From positions 22,268,759 to 22,332,758 of the forward strand of contig OY783204.1 in NCBI GenBank assembly GCA_963678705.1: a DNA stretch of 64,000 nt, given 5' to 3'. The stretch is from Panorpa germanica (taxonomy: Eukaryota; Arthropoda; Insecta; Mecoptera; Panorpidae). The notes beneath the pieces are model-generated. The model worked only from the letters and a program-made list of their open reading frames with translations, was not told the origin of the DNA and did no database searches. The first letter of the stretch is position 1. Each line of letters opens with the position of its first letter. The position numbers and the translations under genes were made by a program. Below are positions 10,974-22,380 of the stretch, piece by piece.

Positions 10974-11149
10974 TATATCCCAGGTAGAAAATGAACCTTG
11001 AAATTAGCTTATAACAAGTAAGCAAATGTGACCTTTGCATAGCAAAACAATTTCTATATGAAAAGTAAGAAATTAACCTTGAAATTAGTTTGCAGCAAAC
11101 TAGCAAGTATGAACCTGGTACTTCAAGACAATGTTCTACCTGGGATATA
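10974..11149. mobile_element. 176-bp MITE with 16-bp terminal inverted repeats
   Basis: It starts TATATCCCAGGTAGAA and ends with the exact complement TTCTACCTGGGATATA. Inside are two direct repeats beginning AACCTTGAAATTAG, each with an AGCTT/TAGTTTGC hairpin core. Related half-copies are scattered at 1, 10127, 10721, 23930, 39770, 45601 and 58329. No transposase frame; superfamily unknown. Confidence 0.8.
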
Positions 11150-12172
11150 GGGTATATAATTGTGGACTTGCTTGTAAAATGAATAATTCTGCTTATATGT
11201 TACTATTGACCTTTATCAAAAAGAGAGCTAACCCTGTATCTTACATTGTTTTTTTGTTTTTTTATTTACGACCCGGATAACATCGAACCGTTTCTCTCTT
11301 GACACATTCTTTATGGATAACTCGATGCCGGTAGCTAAGAATTTAGATTATATTTTTTTTTGTATCTTCGTGTTTTCCACCTTCAGACATCAGGAATTAC
11401 TAAGAAATTCCCGCGGGATACAAAGGAACAGATTGATGTTGCTTGTGAACAATATATTCTTTGATTTTATGATTGTTGCTGCCATTTAACGCGAACGAAC
11501 CGTAGAGTTATTTGGTAAAGTACAATTCGATTTATAAGTAAGCAATTCGTTATATATACAACTGATTGGGATTTGACAAACTATACCTACAACTGGGTTA
11601 CGATTCAAGGAGACGATACCCTCTAAACATAAAACGTAAACTGATGTGATAATTAACGTAATATGTTTTACCTTACGTTAGCTTATAAATTCTAATATAC
11701 TCGTATTTTTATGAATAGTAATAGCAATTTGAATAAACCATCTTCAGACTAAGAAATTAAAGTTTAAATTGCTGGTAAATTTTTGGATATTTTATAAAAT
11801 AAAAACGTCAATTCGATTTCAACTTTGATTAATTAGAACGAAAATGAAATAGAGAAAATCTTACCTTTGGCTCATTGTTACAGCAAGGTCCTGAAGTAAG
11901 CCTGCAAAAATAAAATAATTATGTAATTACAAAAGTCAATTATTAAAATATAAAATTATCAACGCATCAACATTTAATCAGAAAAATAACAGCTCCGCAA
12001 TGCAATTTAAAATAAAAAAAAATTGTATTTAAAATACAGATAATAATAATATAAACAATAATATTATAAATTAATACGAAATATAGAAACAAAGTTAATA
12101 CAAATTAAAATTATAAAGAAAGTAAAAAAAATGTGGCATCGGATTTTCTTTTACCACTTTTTCTATGAACTC
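11150..12172. other. Noncoding stretch with one weak minus-strand exon candidate
   Basis: AT-rich. 11865-11901 on the minus strand is bounded by TTTTTGCAG and GTAAGATTT and contains AACAATGAGC; this could be chance (see findings). Nothing else is seen. Confidence 0.4.
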
Positions 12173-12669
12173 GGGATGTAACGAATGTTCGATGGCCTAC
12201 ATTCGCCAATGCGAATGCGAATTTTCAACTCTAATATTCACGAATGCGAATGCGAATATCGGCTTTTTAAATATATAACTCTTGCCATATGGCATCAAAA
12301 CTTCTATTCCTGAAGTTTAATATTTCTTTACTCCAATTGAATTACTAAATGTTTTACTTAGTAATATAATATAAATCTTATTATGTGTGTTCTCAGTAAA
12401 GATATCATTTAAAGTAGTTTAATGTAATTAAAAATTTGGTAATTTACTAAGCTCCATTGTGTGTTTAAAAAGTTGAAAGTTTATTTTGGTTATTATATAA
12501 TTGTTATATTGCAAGTTCAAGTAGTAACTAACGTAAAAATATTGTAAACCGAATCAGTTGCATTGTTATTTTGTAAATTATTTTCATTTTTCTTTGCCAA
12601 ATACATTCACAAAAAAAACGCATAATCTATTGCGAATACGAATAAGGATGCGAATATTCGTTATATCCC
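12173..12669. mobile_element. Inverted-repeat element rich in GCGAATGCGAAT motifs
   Basis: The left end GGGATGTAACGAATGTTCG matches the complement of the right end (GGGATATAACGAATATTCG). Both arms carry repeated CGAATGCGAA-like words. The interior is AT-rich and noncoding. A clean target duplication could not be defined. It resembles hAT-type MITE ends, but the class is inferred. Confidence 0.65.
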
Positions 12670-13582
12670 TACTATGTACTATGGCGTATTTATTAGTTTA
12701 CAATGTAACTTTATGTTACAATGTTTGTCACAGCTAATTATCCGAAACTTTAAACATAGTCGGCAGTGTCATGTTCCGCAACAACCTTGTTAACTGGCCC
12801 TTTCTATGTTCCCTATATATTCTCAGGACCCTATGTACCTATCCCCCCTCCCGTTCTCTAACTATACTAGCATCAAGTCTGCAAGAGCTATACAAATGGT
12901 CCGATTAGTACACCTTAGCACAGAGCCTAAATCGATCTTCCTTAAGCCCGGAAAGGGAAATCCATTATGTAAATCGGCTTAGCATAATAAATGAGGGTCA
13001 TTAATTCTTAAATCTGGCTTAGATAAGATAATTGAAGCTATAAATACGAAAAACATCAATATTTATCGCTGTTGTTTATAATTACCTTTCATTTGCATAA
13101 ATGTTGTGAATTGCTGTTGGGATTAAACGGGAGACTGTGTTAGCAGTGTTGCTGGTTATTTAGGGGTCGCATTTACTGAATTAACAGTTTATTTTAGTTG
13201 ACTTTATTTAGTTTATAGTTTTAGATGTTTAGAAAAGGATTAATTATATAGAGTTTTAGTGTACATTGTGTCATAGTACATTCAGTGTACATGTTTAAAA
13301 TTATTAAAACTTGTAAGAGAGTCTGCTCGAGTTTTTAAATAAGTGTAAGGTAAACAATATTTTTCATATTGTTCATAAATTTGTTTCTTTCTCAAAAATA
13401 GTGTTGCACCTTTTTGTGCAATTTCTCTCGACTTTCGGCGCAGTTGTAAAAAGTGGCGTCAGCATCACAGCAGCAGCAGTTTGGCGTCAAGCATCAATAC
13501 TCTCGCTCCCTGTGTCGTCCCAATACGTATCAAAAAATCACTAATTTTCTTAATTTTTGTTGTTGGGATTTCACTTCATTGG
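12670..13582. other. Noncoding stretch
   Basis: Contains a GC-richer patch around 12770-12960 with a polyC-like CCCCCCTCCC but no frame or splice pattern I can support. Confidence 0.45.
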
Positions 13583-13970
13583 CTTCTCGACAGAAGCGGC
13601 GTTTGGAGGTGGCAAGCAGGGCAACCGCCCGGGACCTTACTCTTGTAGGAGCTTCGCATTCTCGCTCAACAGCCCAAGTACAAATATTCATTACTATATA
13701 TGTATTTGAATCTCGCGCCTCGCGCTTTGGAAAACCCACTAGAATCACTGCGTATATCTTTTAAGGCATTCATGTGCCTTAGTTTATCATCATTATTATT
13801 TGTCGTCTATGTGCTTTTTAACTTTTATAATACTTCCAATATAAAATTTTATTTCTCGTCAATTATCATCAAAAATACTTACTTACAATTTACATAAATT
13901 ATAAACAGAGGCCTGGCAAATATCTGCTGCCCGGGGCCTGGCAATGGCTAAGGCCGCCCCTGCTTCTCGA
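13583..13970. mobile_element. hAT-type MITE with 8-bp target duplication
   Basis: The element spans 13591-13962. It opens CAGAAGCGGC and closes with the complement of CAGGGGCGGC, bounded on both sides by CTTCTCGA (13583-13590 and 13963-13970). An 8-bp duplication and CAG-starting ends are hAT hallmarks. The 372-bp element has no transposase. An inverted relative lies at about 25463-25817. Open frames across it are not genes. Confidence 0.88.
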
Positions 13971-14161
13971 TGACTTATATACAGTTAACTTTATTAATTA
14001 ACGTAGGTATTATTACTGTTTCAGAGTATTTATTAGTTAAATTTAAAACACTAGCAAAATAGAAATTAGACCACTAGCTTATATACTCTAAGTGTGATTC
14101 CTTTATAACTTGTAGTGCCGTGAAGAAACTAAGTACGTTAACAATATATGGGAAGAACACT

Positions 14162-14692
14162 CTCAGTAAACATTTGGTGTCTTTTATACAGCAATGGCAA
14201 GAAATGGACTCCAACGGGCGGTGCTACAGACTTCGCAGACGCTTCATGCTAACACCGCCTTTTTGATTGAGAAACCGAAATTTATAACAGCAGTAGCCAT
14301 GAATAGATCATTCATACAAAGTATAAGAAGAAGCAGAATATATTAGGGGCGATAAAAGGCTACGTGCCTATGAAGCCCGAGAAACTATATTAAAAAAAAA
14401 AAAAACCATTTGGTGAAATACAATGGTTAGGTGAAGTTCTAGTCACTCGTACATTTCAATTCTAACATTTTACAAGTTGGAACTACACACAGAAAATCAA
14501 TTTTCGTTTAAATTGATTGCCTACCTGTCACAGGAGTCGCTTTTATTCAACAGTGAGCAGTCGTTGCGCCGTCTGTAGCTCATAAAAGACATTACCTATG
14601 AACGACTGAATAGAAAACAAATGCGTTCATGACAAAAAACTCATGAACAGTAATAGAAATGAAATAGAATGTACTCCAAAATGTTTACTGGG
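14162..14692. mobile_element. MITE family D, copy 1 (interrupted by a LINE fragment)
   Basis: Ends are CTCAGTAAACATTTGG on the left and CCAAAATGTTTACTGGG on the right, which are inverted repeats. Without the insertion at 14180-14406 the element is about 295 bp. It shares a left half with 52230-52495 and end sequences with 44177-44370. Confidence 0.75.
14171..14415 (+). mobile_element. LINE-B 3' fragment inserted in MITE D, 9-bp target duplication
   Basis: CATTTGGTG occurs at 14171-14179 and 14407-14415. Between them lies a 227-bp 5'-truncated LINE end with a poly(A) tail (about 14391-14405). The + strand reads AMARNGLQRAVLQTSQTLHA then NTAFLIEKPKFITAVAMN, ending in a stop before the 3' UTR. 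It is homologous to 18820-18985. The uninterrupted paralogous site exists at 52234-52255. Confidence 0.88.
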
Positions 14693-15639
14693 CTGTTGTC
14701 TAATTAGATAATGATTATGTATACACAAAATTAATTAATGTTGATAAAACCGACAAATACAGCACTGGTCCGGAAATCGAAGATAAAAATACTGCAGCCA
14801 CTGTTACTTTCCAATAAACTTTTAGTACAGTAAACTTATGTCTAAATAACTCGAAATTAAGTCACAAAATTAGAATGCCAGAAATATTTAGCACACAAAA
14901 ATATAGAAATGGTACATAGTCCTGTACATATCCTGCTTATATAACTCTATTTACCGTTCAGAAACTTAGTTGCAAAAACATTATCAAGGGAGCAATTTGA
15001 AGCGGTCGATTAAGCAGTGTAAATACATTTTAATGAGAATTAAAATGACTATTAAAATATTTCATAGAGCTGTTTGTATATGTTAGGCGTGACATTTCAG
15101 AAAACTCGCTCTTAAAATAAGGTTAAATAAAGCGCAAAGTCGCTTGTACTGTGTAAATAGAAGTATCTTTGTTATTTAGAAAGGAGTAAAATAAATAAAA
15201 CGGTTTGCGTTAGTAAATTAAGAACTGTTTTTAAATAAACTGGAAACCACTGTACATACACTGTAATTAATATTTATTTAAAGTTATTTAGTTATATAAA
15301 TTAATTGAATAATAAATTAGACTTGTGAAAATAACATTCTGACGGAATCTATTTAAATAATGAAAGTGTGAGAGGAGGGGGTAAATAATGAGGTCAATTT
15401 TTATTTAACATGAAAATAGCACACTTCCCGTTAATCACAGATACATAAATGTAAGGTTTACATAATATAATAAAGTTTACCTTTTGTATAAATTGTTTTA
15501 GGTTAATATAATGTTAGATTATATAACAAAAGTTTTCTTTCGACATAAATGTAGAATTTATTTGTATTTATCTTCAACTGTAATGCTTTTGCCATTAGGC
15601 ACTACATTCTTCCGCCTTAAATAATTAAATTACATATCA
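14693..15639. other. Noncoding stretch
   Basis: AT-rich; no gene or repeat recognised. Confidence 0.45.
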
Positions 15640-15910
15640 TTGTGCTTAATTATATACTATGTACTTCTTTCTTCTCTCTCCTTGCTCCTTCTCTCTATTT
15701 CCGTCATCCATCGCTTCCCTTTGCTGCCTCCCTGTAATAACTGCACATTCTTCTTTTCACTTTTTACTCTTTTCTCACATGAATACTTAATGTGCGCATT
15801 TCTACCTCTCTCCAGCACACCCTATACATTCTTTCCTCTCTATTTTCACAGTATCTCCTGCCTTTCCCTTCGTTTCTAAAAGGAGGAACGAAAAGAAGAA
15901 AGGCGTACTT
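15640..15910 (-). pseudogene. LINE-C fragment (pyrimidine-rich on + strand)
   Basis: CT-rich sequence similar in wording to the other LINE-C copies (for example ATTTCCGTCATCCATCGCTT). The minus strand reads a basic, Arg/Glu/Lys-rich segment. The frame is not preserved. Confidence 0.45.
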
Positions 15911-16810
15911 TACTCCTACACCTTCACCATTACACCGCTGCTTAATAAGACTTATAATTGAATTTAATAAGAATAAGAATACATAATCCAATTAATTCTG
16001 ATAACGACCAAATCCAGAATAAATATAGCCAAGTCTAAACAGTCAAATAAGTCTAAGTATCGAACACGGAGACACAGCAATCCCGCGTAATGCATAAAAG
16101 CTTTCCCACTGTGTCGTCTTCATGAACATACAAACTACATATTCGTACACAAATATGTTTATATAAAATGTTGTTTGTTGAAATAAAAGTTTTCATAAAA
16201 TTAATAAAACATACCTACGACAAGTCAAGCATTCAAAAGCTCCAATGTTAAAAACTTTTAAAAGTATTATCAACCATGAAAAGCTCTCGTATCTTGGATT
16301 ATTAACATTATTTACAAAACGGAAATAGAAAAACAGTTTAATGTAATTCAAAAAAAAAAAATATGAAAGGGCGAATTTCTTGTACAAAGGGCAGTAGCGC
16401 GTGTTTACGACGTTAAACTCATGTCAAAAATGCAACAAAACACTCCCTTTCTTCTTTACCACCCACTGTTAGAGGGGAGAACTTTTTTATAATGATAGAG
16501 AATGCCCAAGAAGCAATAAAAGTTTGCTAAAGTCTTGGTTTTTTTTCTTTTTTTTTACTTTTTGTATTAATAAAAAATGAAACTTTTTTAGTTTGAAACT
16601 TATAATCTTTTTCTTTCTATGCTACGTGAAATAACTCCTGCAGAGTTGTGTAAGCAACACTTATAACTCTTGCTTTATGAAATACTGTGAGAAGTACGAA
16701 TTGTGTGTGCTTCAGTTATTTAGTTAAATTTTGCAAGTTAGCAATATTTATTTTTACGATATACGTATAGTGTGCGTACTCGTATATTACTGCACAGGAC
16801 TGTTAATTAC
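15911..16810. other. Noncoding stretch
   Basis: AT-rich with poly(A)/poly(T) runs; no supported gene. Confidence 0.45.
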
Positions 16811-17120
16811 TTTAGTTTACAATAGCAAGTGATGCCGATAGCTCACACTCTTCGAGACAGGTGAGATCGAATGTGTACTGTAGCCCTTTGGCCTGTCTCG
16901 AGGTCTCTCGCCTCGCGTTGGTTTGCCTCGGTTGATGAGCGGTCTTTTGACACAAGTCAAAGGAAACGAGAGGTGAGACCAATAGCCATGTTCATACTCG
17001 GGACATCGACAAATGTCCCGCATAGAATGAACTGCCTACATAATAGTTTCGTAGAACCGTTGGCAAATTTGAAATCAGATGCGGGATTCGTGAGCCCTGT
17101 TGATGAAGAGACCTAACCGT
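16811..17120. other. GC-richer island of unknown nature
   Basis: Base composition is distinctly higher in G+C than the surroundings. It contains a hairpin (CGGGACAT...ATGTCCCG near 17000) and another pairing between CGAGACAGG (16853) and GCCTGTCTCG (near 16890). Open frames exist on both strands but neither resembles a protein I know. It could be a decayed mobile element. Confidence 0.35.
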
Positions 17121-18480
17121 ATGTTATAGATTTTGCCTGTATTATATCTTCCATTAATTACTATGATTTTTAATAATTGATTTTCTTCAAAACATGTTTC
17201 ACGAGATCCTCTAGTCTAGTTCATTAGTGAGACGTTTCCAATAAAGGGGTCAACAAGAGCGGTTATTTTAAATCAACAGGGAAGATGCAATATTTCCGTT
17301 AAAAAGTGTTGATATTTTTATTTTAAACTAAAGTATAAACTTTGAGGTTAGTAATGAAACACAATATCTGCAAAATGTCACTGTAAAAACGGTTTTATGT
17401 TGTCAGTTTAAAAATTATGCGAAATTTGTTGTTGAAATTTTTCCTTTAACTTGATACCATACTCAGATAACTTATAAATGAAACGAAACAAAATTATAAT
17501 ACAGATACACTTGATATCTCACTAATGAACGGGACGATCGACATACCTATTAAACAAGGAGCTGAGTGTCACTCTCAACATTTCGGCAAATGTGACGTAT
17601 ATAACCTTTATTAATTTGTAATCGTCACTTAGTATATTGCAACCATTATTAATAATTTCAAATCTCAAAATTTATATCTCCATGTAGTCTAATCGTAATT
17701 CACATGATTCAATAAATTTAAAGGATAAATACAATTTCATGTGATGGAAATCACTCATCTGTATTCCTGTGACACTACCATAGATGTGGGATGGATGCAT
17801 TACAACATAGGAGGCACAGGCACACTGCACGGGGCGAACCAGAGAATCACACAACGTGTTGTTATTTATGTGTTTGACATTCCTCGTTCGAACAGACAGC
17901 CTGTCTACTGTCTCGGCTATATAGTTCCACCAACAACGGTAACAAACGTGTAAATAAACATTGAACACACACACTCATATACATGTATCAATACTGCCTA
18001 AATATTTTAATTAAAAATCAATCAACTGTGACACATCCAACGTCTCTATTTATTTATTCAATATCAAATCTGCAACGCGTACGAGTTTATCGGTTTTAGT
18101 GTTGGATCCGAGCAAACTCGCTTTGCTTTGGTGTAGTTTTCGCGTTTGGTTAGTTATTTGACGTAAACGGATTTGGTGTTAGTTTCATATATTCGTACGC
18201 GGGTAGTTTATCAGCTAAAATAAATAGAACATTTGTTTTTCGGTTTATGAAACTAAATCAATTTGCTTTCATTTTTATATAAATTTGAAGTTGTTGGTAA
18301 AACGCTTCGAAAGAAATATAAAGGTATATTTTCAAACCTTTACGTAATATAATTTAGAACAAGTGATTAAGTCCTTTGCCAAGTCTAATTAGCATTCGAT
18401 TTCCGTTTCATTCGGTATGCTTAAATTACTATCCTGTTTTCTTGGGCTCTTGCGTAATAATCTACATTCAAATATTTATA
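17121..18480. other. Noncoding stretch with one unrecognised open frame
   Basis: 17741-17953 (+) is a 70-codon frame of normal amino-acid mix and relatively high G+C (for example VGWMHYNIGGTGTLHG), but no start context, homologue or consistent splice phase supports it. The rest is AT-rich. Confidence 0.35.
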
Positions 18481-18593
18481 TATCATTTTTTTTTAATATT
18501 TATTTGAGAACATCAACATTCAAAAGTTATTAGCACAAATACATACATTTATAAACATTTACAAAACATAATTTACAACTTATAGACACGAGT

Positions 18594-18990
18594 ATGGGTA
18601 CTTTAAATAAAGAGCTTATACAACCAATACTGAAATGTAGGCCATGGTTTGCCAAATTAACATGGCCAAGAAGATTAATAACAATGACCTCAAGACTAAG
18701 AATGAATCATACTGGAGCTCCGAAACATCTAGCAAGAAACAAAATCATTTCAAACTCTAAATGCGAATGTGGTGAAGAGGAGGCAGACCCTGACCACATT
18801 CTGTGGCAATATAAAAATACAGCAATGGCACGAAATGGACTCCAAAGGGTGCTACAGACTTCGCAGACGCTTCCTGTTAACACCGCCTTTTTGATCATTC
18901 TTGTTGTCTGGATATAACGTATAAGAAGAAGCAGAACAATATTAGGGGCGATAAAAGGCTACGTGCCTAGGAAGCCCGAGATACTATATA
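18594..18990 (+). pseudogene. LINE-B 3' fragment (reverse transcriptase C-terminus)
   Basis: A 107-codon frame includes MTSRLRMNHTGAPKHL and a Cys/His cluster CECGEEEADPDHIL, typical of the C-terminal region of non-LTR retrotransposon polyproteins. It is followed by QTSQTLPVNTAFLI. Compared with the 14180 copy, an internal segment after the NTAFLI motif is deleted and the frame ends early. The shared 3' UTR (GGGGCGATAAAAGGCTACG) and an ACTATAT tail end near 18990. It is 5'-truncated and defective. Confidence 0.75.
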
Positions 18991-20109
18991 TAAAAAGAAA
19001 TAAAGAACTTAAATTCGTTTTATTGATGACGTCAATAAAGTTTTTCAGACTTTTGCTGCTTTCAAATATCTGCCTATATTCTTCAGGCATATTACAGCCT
19101 TGTCTGTGCGATAAATACCTTTAGCATCAAAGAATAATATGGTTTACTGTTAGTGGGCTGTTTCATTGTTCACATATTGGTTGTGCTTCCCTTTTGAATA
19201 AGTAAGTATACCTTCGTGCCTTTCATTTAGTCAAGTTGATGGCTTATATATCATTTATCTATATATCTATATATATATATTTTAAATTTAATTTATAAAA
19301 AGTTGGTCTATTATTGGTGCTGAGTCCTATCACCGACGACTTCCTACTATGCTGGTAATTTTTGTTATGTTATATGACCTTATATATGTGTAGTACACCA
19401 CTCTTTAATAAATTTATGATTATCTATGCACATAATCAATTTAACTTGATAACAAACAATCAAAAAAAATATGTCAAGCCTATTTTTCTTTCCTTCTTTA
19501 AAATTTCGATGATATGGACAATTTTCTGTATTCTATTGCGGATGTATTAGATGAACAATTTGTTAAAAAAAGATTAAGATGATTTTTTTTATTCCTTTAC
19601 TTAAGATAGAATGATTCATTTAAGAAAAGAAATCATTTATATAAGAGGTTAATTATAAACTTAGCTCACATAAGTTGGATTTATAGAGCATAAAAAAATG
19701 ATCATTTTTTAACTGATCTGCAGTTTAAAAATGAGAAAAATAATTTTACAACGTTAAATAAATTAGTAAAAAGGTAATTTATGTTTAAAAAGATTCCGTA
19801 CTTCCAAGTTAATTAAACTGATGTATTATTAAAGTATGATTAAACTAATTACAATTTAGTGTCATAAAAACTTACCGTCGTAAACCCAGACAACGACAAT
19901 AATATATTTATAACCTGAACACTTTCCTTCATCTACGAGTAATCAGTCTCAAGTCAACCATTGTACAAGTGCGCCTGTAAAACCCTTCTTTTCGTAAAGC
20001 TCAAGCTCAAGCTCAAGCTACAGCTAAAGCAGCTTCCAGATGTCTTCGTCTTCATTTATAATCATGTAACTTCCACAACATTATTTTAATAACTTAATCA
20101 TATTTTCAG
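18991..20109. other. Noncoding stretch upstream of the first CUB exon
   Basis: If the gene has upstream exons this is intron, ending in a pyrimidine-rich tract and TTTTCAG. A GCTCAA tandem motif lies at about 20000-20020. On the minus strand a possible tiny first exon (19876-19932) is discussed in findings. TA-rich simple sequence lies at 19257-19280. Confidence 0.45.
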
Positions 20110-20222
20110 AATTAACGAGCAGACAGTGCGCTCGCAGTTTCTGGCGTACTTCAGCTTCACTTCTTTGAGCAACCCCCTCGTCGGATTCCAACCTAAGGGT
20201 GGCTCGAGGGTTCAACGCACAG
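20110..20222 (+). CDS. Internal exon of a CUB-domain protein gene (exon A)
   Basis: The 113-bp exon is bounded by CATATTTTCAG and GTATGTAAC. Only one frame is open: one base completing a codon, 37 codons, then one base (G). The encoded stretch includes [18 protein letters not shown] and [14 protein letters not shown]. It is far richer in G+C than its flanks. The upstream intron is phase 2 and the downstream one phase 1. The trailing G joins the leading AA of the exon at 56221 to give Glu, keeping the frame into a CUB domain. The segment probably forms the end of a preceding extracellular domain. I cannot name the gene; homologues were not searched. Confidence 0.75.
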
Positions 20223-20427
20223 GTATGTAACCGTAGCGATGTAGCACAGTGGCGTAGAACTTGAATACCTTCAGTCTAGCTTATATATGATTCAGTAATG
20301 ATCAAACAATGTAGTCCTTAAAGATAATAACAGTTATTATACAGCTGAGCTTCTAGCAATACGTTTTACAATTAATAGAAATTCAAAAAACTTTATAATA
20401 TGCAGTGGCGCACTAAGTGTTATATTA

Positions 20428-20748
20428 TTTTTTTTTTTTATATTTATTTACTTATTTGCCTTGACTTTCTTTCGTCATAGCCACCATTAAACATTTTTTA
20501 TACATCTTTTATAATTTATAATTCAATTTTATAAATTTCTAAATATTTCAATAATTCACTAATTAATTTTGAATCACTTAACAAAAATTTAGTATTAACA
20601 GGAAAAGTTTTAATCACATCTAATATATCACTATTCAATTTTGATCTTTCTAAACTATAATTTATGCATTCAAATTTAATATGATCCAAAGTTCCTTCTT
20701 CACCACATTGACATCTGTCGTCGGATTTAATATATGCAATTTTGTATT
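20428..20748 (-). pseudogene. LINE-B2 3' fragment (minus strand)
   Basis: On the minus strand a good frame reads KSDDRCQCGEEGTLDHIKFE, then VIKTFPVNTKFLLSDSKLIS, ending in a stop, followed by about 100 bases of 3' UTR and a poly(A) tail (T run 20428-20439). The Cys/His cluster matches the type seen at 18770, so the two belong to related LINE families. The 5' end is truncated near 20748. The frame shown is uninterrupted, so this copy is less decayed than 36530. Confidence 0.75.
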
Positions 20749-21263
20749 AAATATATTGGTTATAAATAATAAAATTAATTTACATATATAAAAACGATAA
20801 AGTATCATTCCCACTCACTACTTTAATTTAATTTTGTATTTAATTTGAATTGTTTAGCATATGGCAATACGCGTAATCATTCACAGTACCATTTTTAATT
20901 TAATTTACTTTTTAAGTCTTCTTAGTTATTTAAAAACCTTACAAGGTCCAATGTTTTAAATTAAAAATATTAAATTAAGAAAAACTGTATTATATTATAA
21001 CCTCCAAAATGTGACAATCTGTCAAAATGCAGTAGGATTTACTTTTAAAAGAAGTTTAATGTTAGTTTTTGAAACATATAGAAGTGAAAACAATTTCTAT
21101 TACAAATTGTTATTAAAAATAGCAATTTTAATTATTTCACATACAATTTTGTCGAACTGTCAAAATTTATATTACTAACGAAACCTGAATAGATTACAAT
21201 ATTAAATAAAAACAGTAAATTAAATATCAAAACAGTGAGTGGGAATGAGGCTTCACTCAAACA
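20749..21263. other. Noncoding stretch
   Basis: AT-rich intronic sequence without recognised elements. Confidence 0.45.
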
Positions 21264-21500
21264 TTGAGTCTTGCAAAGATTTTAATCAAACACATTATCC
21301 GTGATTGTACATACACCATGGTACTTTACAAACGAAAGACTGCACCACGATCTTGCTATACCTACAGTGAGACAAAAATTTAAAACTCGAGTTGTGAACC
21401 ATCCAAAGACATTAATGAAGAATCTAATGGAAGACAGGACTACCTCCAGCAGACTAAAGTGATAGGCATCACAGGATTTAAATATATGAAATAATAAATA
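21264..21500 (+). pseudogene. Jockey-type LINE 3' fragment, second family
   Basis: The + strand from 21301 reads TPWYFTNERLHHDLAIPTVR and later NHPKTLMKNLMEDR before a stop at 21460. It corresponds to the Jockey C-terminal APWYVTN...DL.IPTV pattern. An upstream portion is in a different frame, implying a frameshift near 21295. An AAATAATAAATAAATA tail follows at about 21488-21503. It is distinct in sequence from the APWYIRND copies on the minus strand. Confidence 0.7.
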
Positions 21501-21503
21501 AAT

Positions 21504-22380
21504 ACGGTTGTGTCACCCGTTCAAGTTGAATAGACATAATAGTAATATTTAATATTTACAAAAGAATTTTATCTTCATTCACCCAGGTTATATGCTCGCA
21601 TAGTAATTTTTACTGTGTATTTCTCACAGTGTACAATTAATAAATTACATGAATTGGTATTATTTTCTTGGCAGTTAATTTTACCATAAAACTTATCTTA
21701 GTACTTCACTGGATGACGTCATCAATTTTGCAGTCATATAAGTCAGAAAGATAAGATTCTATCTCTAATGTCTTAATGATTTTACGTTTCTTACTTTATG
21801 ATGCTTCCGCCTTAATGAATGGCAATAAATTTTATATATTTAATATTAAAGATAAAACAGAATAATTAAAATAGTAGGTACATGTCTCTCTAATTAAACC
21901 CAATAACTTTACCTTTGTGGATCACAATAGACGAGTATATTATACCTTATTAAATAAAACCAAATTTGTGAGACATTAGTCGTAGACGCAAACCTTTTGT
22001 GTTTGAAGTTGGTTATTATTTATATTTGAAACTTCAATAGACTTTCAGAGGAAATCGTTTGAAATTGATATTCAGATTTGCAAAGCTATGATACTTTGAT
22101 CAGCTTCAAGTAATTAATAACGTGATTTTGAATAATGATATTTATTAGTTATAGTTATGTTTTTATTTGCTTCTATAATTCGTGTTATGACTATTAAAAT
22201 ATCGGTCACGAGCTGGATTCGATCCCAGGTCTTCTGTTTAGTTCAGAGATGTTTTTTAAATAAACTACCTTTGACCGGCAAATTATATTAATTCATTTGA
22301 ACAAAAGATTTGTTTTCTATAGTATTTCTAACCCTATTAATTTGGTACTGCACAGTAAAACTTGGCTAAAATCGAAGGCG
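21504..22380. other. Noncoding stretch with a possible tRNA-like SINE relic
   Basis: On the minus strand 22214-22225 reads GGGATCGAATCC, close to a tRNA B box, with an upstream A-box-like stretch that is poor. This is not a functional tRNA. The rest is AT-rich. Confidence 0.3.

Noticed and set aside
17741..17953. Upstream exon of the CUB gene
   Set aside because: A possible donor after CCAACAACG would leave phase 0, but exon A needs a phase-2 partner; no acceptor fits either.
22195..22300. tRNA gene on the minus strand
   Set aside because: B-box-like sequence only; no cloverleaf can be drawn, so at most a SINE relic.
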